25,859 nucleotides of DNA from WQUF01 sp031549885 (GTDB lineage: Bacteria; Bacillota; Clostridia; Clostridiales; Clostridiaceae), in contig JAVBPD010000019.1 in NCBI GenBank assembly GCA_031549885.1, positions 1 to 25,859 on the forward strand, given 5' to 3'. Under the pieces are notes generated by a model. That model had not been told where the DNA came from, searched no databases, and was given only the letters and a program-made list of their open reading frames with translations. Within the stretch, counting starts at the first letter, position 1, and every line of letters starts with the position of its first letter. A program made the position numbers and the translations under genes. Positions 7,901-15,270 of the stretch are shown here, piece by piece.

Positions 7901-8526
7901 AAAACATTATCCCCATTACAGACGAAGAATATTTTGATGATGACATTGTTGTGCGATTTGTAGAATTTATTAAAAAAGCATTTGGAGAAGAAACATTAGA
8001 AGAAAATCTTGAATTTATAGCAAAATCAATTTACCCTAATAGCACAACAACCTCAAGACAGGCTATAAGAAAATACTTCTTAACTGACTTTTACAAAGAT
8101 CATTTAAAAGTTTATCAAAAAAAGCCAATTTATTGGCAATTTGACAGTGGAAAGCAAAATGGCTTTAAAGCTTTAGTATATCTTCACAGATATGATAGAT
8201 ACACTGTAGCAAGGGTAAGAACTGATTATCTCCACAATCTTCAAAGAATGTATGAAGCTGAAATAAAGAGAATGGATATGATATCTAATTTAGGGGAAAC
8301 CTCAGCTAAAGAAAAAGCATCATATAAAAAATCCATAGATCTTTTAGAGAAAAAAGTAGACGAACTAAAGCGCTATGATCAAGCAATTGCACACATTGCA
8401 AATAAGTCCTTAGAGCTTGATTTAGATGATGGTGTTACAGTAAATTATGCAAAATTTCAAAATATTGATATTATTCAATCTGATGGAAAAGGAAATCTTA
8501 AGATAGATTTACTCAGTAAAATTTAA
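4903..8526 (+). CDS. pglX: BREX-1 adenine-specific DNA methyltransferase PglX
   Basis: This protein of about 1207 residues is the expected size for BREX-1 PglX, the N6-adenine methyltransferase that marks host DNA. It has methyltransferase motif I DPCMGSGH (from about residue 314) and motif IV NPPY (501-504), preceded by the family block AATQLFTPDWIVKYMVENSLG. The target-recognition region is about residues 600-850, followed by the conserved DWDAFETSWDF block and a lysine-rich coiled C-terminal segment. I start it at the ATG at 4903 because MDKSSIKNFATCARR matches the usual PglX N-terminus; an in-frame TTG at 4891 would add four residues, and neither start has an ideal ribosome site. Codon choice changes sharply at about 7459, just after the recognition region: C-ending codons become frequent for about 450 bp, suggesting recombination. 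It is separated from brxC by an opposite-strand module. Confidence 0.93.
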   Translation: MDKSSIKNFATCARRSLIDQVMQKAYEIGILKDKILNTEKVHGGFIYNGVTYGDKELKQRKKLEDMRNLRSDGKGYEYGYNQVVEEVSYTWFNRFIALRFMEVNNYLPSGVRILSSVNENKMEPDAISEVYSLEYVDSNLVDSLMKDTEKLYKYILISQCNELSNIMPKMFQKISDYTEILLPDKLYTKGGIVYDLVHDISEEDFKEQVEIIGWLYQYYISEKKDEVFAGLKKNVKISKENIPAATQLFTPDWIVKYMVENSLGRLWIENTGDNTIKGNFKYYLDEAEQETEVKSQLDEIRNKNIKPEEIKVIDPCMGSGHILVYAFDVLYLIYESLGYSQRDIPRLILENNIYGLDIDERAGQLAYFALMMKARSYNRRFFRDANEIKVNVYSFFESDDINKEHIKFMGNNIEDKKEWEKLYDDVIYIVDLFMDAKEYGSILKFYREIDVGKLKEFVGSDSSEDQVSFETVGIEETRFELIGIFQIVDLLTRKYDVVVTNPPYMGGSGMNILLSNYLKKNYPDTKSDLFASFIEICGEMTKKSGHIGLITPYVWMFISSYEKMRKKLLLNQTISSLIQLEYNAFEVACVPVCTFTLRNYKTNILGHYIKLSDFRGIENQEPKTIEAIKNPLCGYRFSSNQENFAKIPGMPVAYWVSEKVFNLFKQGILLGDIAYPRQGLATADNGRFLRLWFEIPIKKIGINFTDRIQAFNSYKKWFPFNKGGSFRKWIGNYDYVINWFNDGKELFNNKASVIRNPNYYFKDGISYSDVTSGNFSMRLYNQGFIFDSTGPTCFNNNKIYLLGFMNTVVAGNILKILCPTIHFTQNSVAKVPIIFSEEHHQKINDVVNKNIIISKTDWDAFETSWDFIRHPLTIIYEAPIENDEIAPNWTSACIKPTTIEDEFNFWNLFTTQQFSLLKSNEEELNRIFIEIYGLEDELTPEVLDKDVTIRKADLTRDIKSLISYSVGCMFGRYSLDSNGLVFAGGDFDINKYKSFIPAKENIIPITDEEYFDDDIVVRFVEFIKKAFGEETLEENLEFIAKSIYPNSTTTSRQAIRKYFLTDFYKDHLKVYQKKPIYWQFDSGKQNGFKALVYLHRYDRYTVARVRTDYLHNLQRMYEAEIKRMDMISNLGETSAKEKASYKKSIDLLEKKVDELKRYDQAIAHIANKSLELDLDDGVTVNYAKFQNIDIIQSDGKGNLKIDLLSKI

Positions 8527-8658
8527 ATAGCTAAAATAAACATAGAATTAAATGATTATATAGTAAAAAGAGCAAAGGAATTATCTTGTTTTAATATTAA
8601 GTCTTTTGATGCGCTTCATATAATGTGGTTAATGGAGGTGTTAGAAAATGAAGAATGA
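8527..8658 (+). pseudogene. Remnant of a PIN-domain (VapC-like) toxin gene
   Basis: Directly after the pglX stop, and in the same frame, an open stretch without a usable start encodes about 43 residues: INIELNDYIVKRAKEL, then FNIKSFDALHI, then MWLMEVLENEE and a TGA. The FDALHI segment resembles the conserved region of PIN ribonucleases where an acidic residue binds metal. The WLMEVLENEE end resembles the C-terminal tail of the same family as I recall it. The segment expected between them (with a TTDD-type motif) is missing, and the whole N-terminal half is absent. This looks like a PIN gene cut at its 5' end by the pglX junction and further shortened by an internal in-frame deletion. Its stop overlaps the next gene by 11 bases, as in toxin-antitoxin operons. 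The assignment rests on motif memory. Confidence 0.55.
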
Positions 8659-8860
8659 TAATTTGATTATAGAAAAAGGCTATGAAGTTCTTGAAAAGGA
8701 ATTGGGAGCGGCAGGAACAGTTATTTTCTTAAAACAATTTGAAAATGGTTTTGGAGATTATACAAAAGAAAGGGAAATGATTTTAGAAGAAAACACTATT
8801 GATGAAATAGTCCAAAGAATTAATAAAAGGAAAAATAAGCAAATTAAAGAAATTAATTAA
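8648..8860 (+). CDS. Small antitoxin-like protein paired with the PIN remnant
   Basis: This 70-residue, charged, soluble protein has a perfect ribosome site GGAGGTG (8634-8640) 7 bases before its ATG. The pattern GYEVLEKELGAAGTVIFLKQF, then GDYTKEREMILEENTIDEIV, resembles small proteins encoded next to PIN-domain toxins, presumably their antitoxins. I know no named family for it with certainty. It overlaps the end of the PIN remnant upstream, which supports a former toxin-antitoxin pair now reduced to the antitoxin-like half. A hairpin terminator follows. The coding call is good; the antitoxin role is inference from context and motif memory. Confidence 0.65.
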   Translation: MKNDNLIIEKGYEVLEKELGAAGTVIFLKQFENGFGDYTKEREMILEENTIDEIVQRINKRKNKQIKEIN

Positions 8861-8875
8861 GTTTAATAAAAAATT

Positions 8876-8911
8876 AAAACCTACTCTATTGTATTTATCA
8901 GAGTAGGTTTT
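8876..8911. terminator. Bidirectional-type terminator hairpin between pglX block and pglZ
   Basis: A 12-bp perfect stem (AAAACCTACTCT with AGAGTAGGTTTT) surrounds a 12-base loop. The stem ends in TTTT on the + strand, and in the - direction it is followed by a longer T-rich run. It would separate pglX and the small gene from pglZ. Confidence 0.75.
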
Positions 8912-8939
8912 ACAAGTGGTGTAATGATAAGATGCTATA

Positions 8940-8948
8940 TGATATAAT
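8940..8948 (+). promoter_or_regulatory. Extended -10 promoter candidate for pglZ
   Basis: TGATATAAT matches the extended -10 form TG-N-TATAAT exactly, about 30 bp past the preceding hairpin. There is no good -35 box, which extended -10 promoters can tolerate. Transcription would start near 8955, giving a leader of about 70 bases to the ATG at 9026 but almost none to the GTG at 8969. Confidence 0.5.
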
Positions 8949-9025
8949 TAAATCTAAAATTAAGGCAAGTGTTTAATGTAGATAATAATAAAGATGAATC
9001 AAATAAGAAGGAAATAAAGAATGAT

Positions 9026-11575
9026 ATGAATTTAACAGAAATTAAAAAAAATCTAGATAAAATGTTTAAAGATGAACCTTCTCAAGGAGCTAAGCGAAAT
9101 ATTATATTTTGGTATGATGAAGAAGGAGGTTTTTCTGAAGATATTGATAGTTTAGAGCTTGAAAATGCTAAACTTTTAAAGCTCTATGACAATAATGAGT
9201 TTTATATAAAATATTACATAGAGGAAATGGATGCTGAGAATAATTTACTAATTTATTCCCCTATTCAAAGGCCAAACAATAAAGAAAACATTTTAACTGA
9301 CACCATTAAATATAGCAAAGTTTTTTCTGCAGATGAAACTTCTATAAATATGCTCAATTTTAAAATAGATAATTCTCTTTTTCATGTGGCAGAAAAGTAT
9401 AAATTATTTTTTAGAAATAGCGACAGGTGTAAAAAATTTGAGAGCTATTCTTTAACTCCTTATACAGAAATTAAAATTGACATTGGAGTTTTATCTAGTT
9501 TATGCAAGCTTAAAGTTCCTAATTTAGATAGAGTTTTAGAAGTTTTGTTTATAGAAATGGTTAAAGGGGAAAATTTAATTTATAAAACCATAGAAAAATT
9601 TGCAAGTTTAGATGTATTTTGGAAATTGATTGAAGAAAATTACGGATTTAAATCTTTAAATAAAAGCCTTGAAGAATTGTCTTCCATGCTCCTTATAACT
9701 CATTTATTTCAAAGCATAAATACTGAGCTTCCTGGTTCATGGAAGGAGTATAAATCCTTCAATACAAATTGCTATGTATTTGTGGATAATTTTATGAGAG
9801 ATTTAAAACTTATAAAAGAGTATAACTTATTTGCAAAATATGTAGCTGAGAGAATTAATTTAAATGAGTATATTTTTAAATGGTCTATTGATGAAATAAT
9901 AGATTGCGACACCTTTGAGGATTTCGATAAACTTATTATTAAGCGTTATTTTGAAAATATAACAAAGCATTCTGTAGGAGAATATGAAAAGTATCGCAAG
10001 ACAATAAATTCTAGAAGAAATAGAAGATATTTCAATCAATTTAAAGATCAGTATGATTTAATATACTATGCTTGTTTATTTTTAGAACTAGTAAAAGAAT
10101 ATAAGGATTTACCTGGAAAGACCACTTCTAAAATGTATGAAAATTATACTAAGAATTATTATAAATTTGATTTATATTATAGGCAGTTTATTAATGTTTT
10201 CGATAAAATGGAGCATTCTGATTTATATATAGATCTTTTTAACATAATTGAAAAAGCTTATACAAATAAATTTTTAAGCGAAATATCTTTAAAATGGAGT
10301 GCGCTATTAAAAGATGAGAAAAAATGGGAGGTTGCAGGAGTTTTACCTCAGCAAAATTTTTATGATGTATATATAGAAAAGTATGTATCAAGCAATGAGA
10401 GAATTATAGTTATAATATCTGATGCATTAAGATATGAATCTGCTACAGAACTTTTTACCATATTTAACAATGAACAGAGGGGATTTTGTGAGATTTCTAC
10501 AATGCTCGGAGTAATTCCATCTTATACAAAACTTGGAATGGCAGCTCTCCTGCCTCATAAATCAATTAAAATAACAGATTCCTGCGATGTTTTAATAGAT
10601 GATATATCCACTCAAGGAACTGAAAACAGAGAGAAAATTTTAAAAAAAGTGAAGAAGGAATCTGTAGCAATAACTTATGATAAACTTATGAGCATGTCAA
10701 AACAAGAGATGAGCGATAGATTTATAGGAGTTAAATTGATTTATATATACCATAACTGCATTGATGCAAGAGGAGATAATCCTCCTACAGAAAAGGAGGT
10801 TTTTGAAGCTACAGATAAGAGCTTTAAAGAATTATCTCAAGCTATAAGGACTCTTAAAAATAACATTAACGCAATAAACATTATTATAACTTCAGATCAT
10901 GGATATATTTATAGAAGGCTTGCTCTTTCTGAAGCAAGTAAAACTCCTATTGAAGTTTCAGAATATATTGATTTTAAAAGAAGATATTTGCTAACTAAAA
11001 ATGATGTAAATATACCAGGAGCTAAGAGTTTTTCTATGGATTATTTGAATTTAAAAGATATTAAAGTAGTGGTTCCACTTTCTGCAAATTGCTTTAAAAT
11101 ACAAGGTGCTGGTGCAAATTATATTCATGGTGGGGCTTCTCTTCAGGAAGTGGTTATTCCTGTAATTAAATTTAAAAGCGATAAAAATTTAAAAAAATCT
11201 TTAGGTGCTAAAAAAGTTTCATTAAGCCTTACAAATATATCTAGAAAAATAACAAATGTAATAACATATCTTTCATTTTTCCAAAATGAAAGATTAGAAG
11301 AAAAGGTTTTACCATTTAGAGCAAAAATATACTTTGTAGATGAAGAGGGAAATAGAATTTCAAATGAAAATATTATAATAGCAGATAGCAAGAGCATTGA
11401 ACCCAGCGAGAGAATGTATAAAGAAAAGTTTACCTTAAAGGATATGTTTTATGATAAGAGTAAAACTTATTATTTAATAATAAGGGACGAAAATGACAAT
11501 GTAAATGAAGTATATGAAAGGATACCATTTATTATAGATATTGTATTTAATAGAGGATTTAATATACTTGATTAA
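9026..11575 (+). CDS. pglZ: BREX-1 alkaline-phosphatase-fold protein PglZ
   Basis: This protein of about 849 residues belongs to the PglZ family, the BREX core protein with an alkaline-phosphatase-like metal site; its partner is PglX. The N-terminus has the family block NIIFWYDEEGGF. Metal-site motifs are ISDALRYE (Asp near 466) and TSDHGYIYRR (Asp-His near 624-625). A further block, HGGASLQEVVIPV, is typical of the end of the phosphatase domain, and a beta-rich C-terminal domain follows. I chose the ATG at 9026 because MNLTEIKKNLDKMF matches the usual family start, AAGGAA lies 12 bases upstream, and the likely promoter leaves too little leader for the in-frame GTG at 8969, which would add 19 polar residues. 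It appears separately transcribed from pglX. No brxL follows: a terminator and an unrelated convergent operon come next. Confidence 0.9.
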   Translation: MNLTEIKKNLDKMFKDEPSQGAKRNIIFWYDEEGGFSEDIDSLELENAKLLKLYDNNEFYIKYYIEEMDAENNLLIYSPIQRPNNKENILTDTIKYSKVFSADETSINMLNFKIDNSLFHVAEKYKLFFRNSDRCKKFESYSLTPYTEIKIDIGVLSSLCKLKVPNLDRVLEVLFIEMVKGENLIYKTIEKFASLDVFWKLIEENYGFKSLNKSLEELSSMLLITHLFQSINTELPGSWKEYKSFNTNCYVFVDNFMRDLKLIKEYNLFAKYVAERINLNEYIFKWSIDEIIDCDTFEDFDKLIIKRYFENITKHSVGEYEKYRKTINSRRNRRYFNQFKDQYDLIYYACLFLELVKEYKDLPGKTTSKMYENYTKNYYKFDLYYRQFINVFDKMEHSDLYIDLFNIIEKAYTNKFLSEISLKWSALLKDEKKWEVAGVLPQQNFYDVYIEKYVSSNERIIVIISDALRYESATELFTIFNNEQRGFCEISTMLGVIPSYTKLGMAALLPHKSIKITDSCDVLIDDISTQGTENREKILKKVKKESVAITYDKLMSMSKQEMSDRFIGVKLIYIYHNCIDARGDNPPTEKEVFEATDKSFKELSQAIRTLKNNINAINIIITSDHGYIYRRLALSEASKTPIEVSEYIDFKRRYLLTKNDVNIPGAKSFSMDYLNLKDIKVVVPLSANCFKIQGAGANYIHGGASLQEVVIPVIKFKSDKNLKKSLGAKKVSLSLTNISRKITNVITYLSFFQNERLEEKVLPFRAKIYFVDEEGNRISNENIIIADSKSIEPSERMYKEKFTLKDMFYDKSKTYYLIIRDENDNVNEVYERIPFIIDIVFNRGFNILD

Positions 11576-11598
11576 TCGCATTTAAATAAATATAAAAT

Positions 11599-11637
11599 GG
11601 GGCTGTAGCAACAGTTTTGATCCTTAGCTACAGCCCC
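11599..11637. terminator. Shared terminator between convergent pglZ and the peptide-transport operon
   Basis: An 11-bp GC-rich perfect stem (GGGGCTGTAGC with GCTACAGCCCC) has a 17-base loop. It is flanked by A/T-rich sequence on both sides, and lies 23 bp after the pglZ stop and 9 bp from the end of the - strand binding-protein gene, so it likely works in both directions. Confidence 0.8.
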
Positions 11638-11646
11638 TTAAATTTA

Positions 11647-13278
11647 CTATTTTTCTAAATCTACATTTGTAAAACGATAGATATTAACTCCTGAAACCAC
11701 AAAATTTTTAACATATGGTTTGCTTGCATGGAATAATTTTGGATAGTACATTGGAAGCATAGCGTAATCTTCGTGCATAGTAAATTTATCTATTTTCTTA
11801 TATAATTCTATTCTTTTTTGTTCATCTTTTTCAACTCTAGCATCATCTAACATTTTATCTACTTCTGGATTGTTATAATTCCTAGAGTAGTTCTTTGAAT
11901 ATTTTGAATATAAGAATATGTAAAGCATGTTATCAGGATCAACAAAATCTGCATACCAGCTAGAAAGGTACATTTCTATATTTCCATTGTTCCTTAAATC
12001 TGTAAATGTTGCTGCATCAACGCTGTTAATTGATATATCAAAGCCTGCCTTTTTACCCATATCCTGCACAGCTGTCATAAATTTACCTTGTAGTGGAGTG
12101 GTAGATCTTACTACAGCTTCAATTTTAACATTTTGTCCTGCATATCCTGCTTCATCTAAAAGTGCTCTTGCTTTTTCAGGGCTATATTCATATGCTGGAG
12201 CCTTGTCATCATAACCTGGCATACCTGGAGGAAGGAATGTTTTAGCTGCTGTTGCTGCCTTATCAACAATGCTATCACAAATTGCATTTCTGTCTATAGC
12301 TAAAGAAAGAGCTTCTCTAACTTTCACATTCTTAAGTGTTTCAGAAGAGTTATTAAGAGCTATGTTAAATATACCCATTGGTGTTATTGTTTGTATAGTA
12401 TCTTTGTATTCTTCTCTATCCATATATTGAGCGTATAGTGTTTCTGGGAAAGGTGTAACATCGATATTTCCTTGTTCAAATTCTAAAAGCCTTGTATTTT
12501 CATTATCAAATAAAAGAAAATCTATTCCATCGAGTTTAGCAGGAGTTCCATGGTAATCTGCAAACTTTTCTACTTTAAGATATTCATCTGGTTTAAATTC
12601 AACAAATTTAAATGCTCCAGTTCCAATTACTGTCTTTAACGCCCAATCTTCTCCAGCAGCTTCACAAGCTTTTTGTGGGAGTATGCCAAAATAAGGTGAT
12701 GCAAGAGCTGGAACAAAAGGTGCATAAGGATACTCTAATGTAATTTCAAATTTAGTATCATCTATGATCTTAAATCCAGAGAGCTCAGTAGCTTTTCCTT
12801 CTATTAAATCTTTTGCTCCTTTTATCATATCTATTAACGAGCCCATTAAAGCTTTTGTATCAGGCTTTAACTGTCTTTCAAAAGTAAATTTAACGTCTGA
12901 GCTCTTTAAAATCTCATTGTTGTGAAATTTAACATTATCCTTTAATTCAAAGCTATAAATTAAACCATCGTCTGAAACTGTGGGAAGATTCTTTAATAAA
13001 AGCGGTATAAGAGTTAAATTGTCATCATAATCAACTAATGTTTCTTGAACAGTCATCATCATATCAAATATTTCGGTATAGGATACATTTGCAATTTCAG
13101 GAGTAGCTTTTACATTTGGAATTCCAACCTTTAGGACTTTTTTTTCTGATGAAGGTGCTACAGAGGCATTAGAAGATCCAGTTGTATTTTCAGAATTAGG
13201 ACTTCCGCTCCCACAACTTGCTAAACTTGATATTATTAATATTGACATAGTTAAAGTACATAGAATTTTTTTAAGCAT
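11647..13278 (-). CDS. Peptide ABC transporter substrate-binding lipoprotein (SBP family 5)
   Basis: This 543-residue protein has a lipoprotein signal peptide: positively charged MLKK, a hydrophobic stretch, and a lipobox LASC with the lipidated Cys at 22, followed by a Ser/Asn-rich linker. The mature part is a family 5 extracellular solute-binding protein (OppA/DppA type). A typical block is VREALSLAIDRNAICD, followed by PPGMPGYD. It should be tethered to the outer face of the membrane and deliver oligopeptides or dipeptides to the permeases. It is the last gene of a five-gene - strand operon, with an AAGGAGGG ribosome site and a 34-bp gap from the ATPase gene. Nickel- or other-substrate members of this family exist, so the peptide specificity is inferred from the neighbouring peptidases. 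Confidence 0.9.
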   Translation of the reverse strand: MLKKILCTLTMSILIISSLASCGSGSPNSENTTGSSNASVAPSSEKKVLKVGIPNVKATPEIANVSYTEIFDMMMTVQETLVDYDDNLTLIPLLLKNLPTVSDDGLIYSFELKDNVKFHNNEILKSSDVKFTFERQLKPDTKALMGSLIDMIKGAKDLIEGKATELSGFKIIDDTKFEITLEYPYAPFVPALASPYFGILPQKACEAAGEDWALKTVIGTGAFKFVEFKPDEYLKVEKFADYHGTPAKLDGIDFLLFDNENTRLLEFEQGNIDVTPFPETLYAQYMDREEYKDTIQTITPMGIFNIALNNSSETLKNVKVREALSLAIDRNAICDSIVDKAATAAKTFLPPGMPGYDDKAPAYEYSPEKARALLDEAGYAGQNVKIEAVVRSTTPLQGKFMTAVQDMGKKAGFDISINSVDAATFTDLRNNGNIEMYLSSWYADFVDPDNMLYIFLYSKYSKNYSRNYNNPEVDKMLDDARVEKDEQKRIELYKKIDKFTMHEDYAMLPMYYPKLFHASKPYVKNFVVSGVNIYRFTNVDLEK

Positions 13279-13312
13279 TTTTTTACCCTCCTTAAATTTA
13301 TGTTAAATTTAA

Positions 13313-14278
13313 TTATATAAAATCACAAGTACAGAAATGACCAGGGCTAATTTCCTTAAGTTTAGGCGTATTTTCTTTACACAAAGAGCGAGCTTTAGGG
13401 CAACGGGTATGAAAGTAACAGCCTTTAGGAAGATTTGCAGGGCTTGGCAAATCCCCATTTAATATTATTTTGTTTTTGGTTTCTTTTCCAGCTATAGGAA
13501 TTGCTGATAAAAGTGCTTGAGTATACGGATGAGATGGATTATTATATAGTTTTGTTTTATCTGCAATTTCTACAACTTGACCAAGGTACATAACTAGTAC
13601 CCTGTTGCAAATGTGTTTTACAACTTTTAAATCGTGAGAAATGAAAATGTAAGTCATATTATATTTTTCTTGAAGATTTTTCATGAGATTAATTATTTGT
13701 GCTTGGATAGAAACATCCAATGCCGAGACTGGTTCATCACAGATTACAAATTTAGGATTAATAGATATTGCTCTAGCTATACCTATCCTTTGCCTTTGGC
13801 CTCCAGAAAATTCATGGGGATAACGTCTAATATATTCAGTGTTAAGTCCACATTCTTTCATTATATCTATAGTCTTTTCATGAATATATTCTTTTGTGCC
13901 AATCTTTTGAGCATTCATTGGTTCAGCAATAATTTCTCCTACCGTTTTGCGAGGATTCAGTGACGAATAAGGGTCCTGAAATATAATTTGCATATCCTTT
14001 CGCAATGGCTTAATTTGCTCTCTAGTCATATTTGTAATGTTTATGCCATTAAAGATAATTTCTCCCTTTGTAGGGTTAATGAGCTTTAAAATGGTCCTTC
14101 CTAATGTGGATTTTCCACATCCTGATTCACCTACAATGCCAAGGGTTTCTCCCTTATTTACTATAAAATTAACATCATTTACAGCTTTTATGTAACCAGA
14201 AACTTTTGATAAAATTCCTTTGCGAATGACAAACCATTTTGATAGATCTTTTATTTCAAGTAGTACATTTTGAGCCAT
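13313..14278 (-). CDS. Opp/Dpp-type ABC transporter ATP-binding protein (OppF/DppF-like)
   Basis: This 321-residue ATPase has Walker A GESGCGKST (50-58), signature FSGGQRQR (from 157) and Walker B FVICDEP (177-183), followed by SALDVS. The C-terminal oligopeptide-transporter extension contains a Cys-rich segment (GCYFHTRCPKARSLC) seen in this family, which can bind an iron-sulfur cluster in some members. It pairs with the upstream ATPase to power import. The ribosome site GGGGGAG sits just before the ATG, and the gap from the preceding gene is 12 bp. The length is normal for OppF/DppF. Confidence 0.92.
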   Translation of the reverse strand: MAQNVLLEIKDLSKWFVIRKGILSKVSGYIKAVNDVNFIVNKGETLGIVGESGCGKSTLGRTILKLINPTKGEIIFNGINITNMTREQIKPLRKDMQIIFQDPYSSLNPRKTVGEIIAEPMNAQKIGTKEYIHEKTIDIMKECGLNTEYIRRYPHEFSGGQRQRIGIARAISINPKFVICDEPVSALDVSIQAQIINLMKNLQEKYNMTYIFISHDLKVVKHICNRVLVMYLGQVVEIADKTKLYNNPSHPYTQALLSAIPIAGKETKNKIILNGDLPSPANLPKGCYFHTRCPKARSLCKENTPKLKEISPGHFCTCDFI

Positions 14279-14290
14279 TTTTCTCCCCCT

Positions 14291-15262
14291 TTAAACCATT
14301 TTAACATTACAGCATCTTATAAGGTGACCATTAAAATCTTGAACAGGTGGAGCATTAAGTTCACAATTTGAAGTTTGATAATCGCATCTTTCTCTAAATA
14401 TGCATCCCTTTGGTTTATTAGTAAGATCAGGTACCATTCCTCTTATTACCTTAAGCTCTGAAACTTCTTTATCTATGTCAGGTAAAGCATTTATAAGTCC
14501 TTTTGTATACGGATGAAGAGGGTTTGTGAATAATTCTTTTCTACTTGCATATTCTACCATTTCTCCTGCATACATAACCATTACATTAGTTGCAACTTCC
14601 CATACAACGCCTAGATCATGAGTTATAAATATTACTGACATGTTAAATTGATCTTTTACTTCTTTTATTAAATCTAATATTTGAGCTTGAATTGTAACGT
14701 CTAAAGCTGTAGTAGGCTCGTCACAAATTAAAAGTTCTGGGCTTAAGCAAAGAGCCATTGCTATCATAACGCGCTGTCTCATGCCTCCAGATAATTGATG
14801 AGGGTATTCATGGATGCGCTTCTCAGCATAAGGTATTTTTACTTTTTTAAGCATCTCTATGGATTTTTCAAGAGCATCTTTTTTATTCATTTTTTCATGG
14901 GTTTCAAAAACTTCAGTGAGTTGTCTTCCGATAGTTAAAACAGGGTTTAATGATGTCATAGGCTCTTGGAAGATCATAGCCATTTGTTTGCCTCTTATTG
15001 CATTGAATTCTTTTTCATTAAGTTTTAATAAGTCTTTGCCTTTAAATTCAATGGATCCACTTATTACTTTGCCAGGAGGATTAGGCACAAGCCCCATAAT
15101 AGATAGAGAAGTTATGCTCTTCCCACAGCCTGATTCTCCTACAATGCCAAGGGTCTCTCCTTTTTTTAAGTTAAAGCTTAAATTTTCAACAGCAGGAATA
15201 ATTCCATTTTCGGTATAAAAATATGTCTTTAAATTTTTAACTTTTAATAAATCTTCGCTCAT
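14291..15262 (-). CDS. Opp/Dpp-type ABC transporter ATP-binding protein (OppD/DppD-like)
   Basis: This 323-residue ATPase has Walker A GESGCGKS (42-49), Q-loop FQEPMTSLNP, signature QLSGGMRQR (from 156) and Walker B LLICDEP (177-183), followed by TTALDVT. The C-terminal oligo_HPY-type extension has PYTKGLINALP and the Cys-rich CIFRERCDYQTSNC. It forms the heterodimeric ATPase with the OppF-like protein encoded 12 bp downstream. A strong AGGAGGT ribosome site precedes the ATG, 8 bp after the permease stop. Confidence 0.92.
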   Translation of the reverse strand: MSEDLLKVKNLKTYFYTENGIIPAVENLSFNLKKGETLGIVGESGCGKSITSLSIMGLVPNPPGKVISGSIEFKGKDLLKLNEKEFNAIRGKQMAMIFQEPMTSLNPVLTIGRQLTEVFETHEKMNKKDALEKSIEMLKKVKIPYAEKRIHEYPHQLSGGMRQRVMIAMALCLSPELLICDEPTTALDVTIQAQILDLIKEVKDQFNMSVIFITHDLGVVWEVATNVMVMYAGEMVEYASRKELFTNPLHPYTKGLINALPDIDKEVSELKVIRGMVPDLTNKPKGCIFRERCDYQTSNCELNAPPVQDFNGHLIRCCNVKMV

Positions 15263-15270
15263 ACAACCTC

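Noticed and set aside
14859..15218. 119-residue + strand frame within the OppD-like gene
   Set aside because: It is the complement of a clear ABC ATPase gene and has no recognisable motif or ribosome site.
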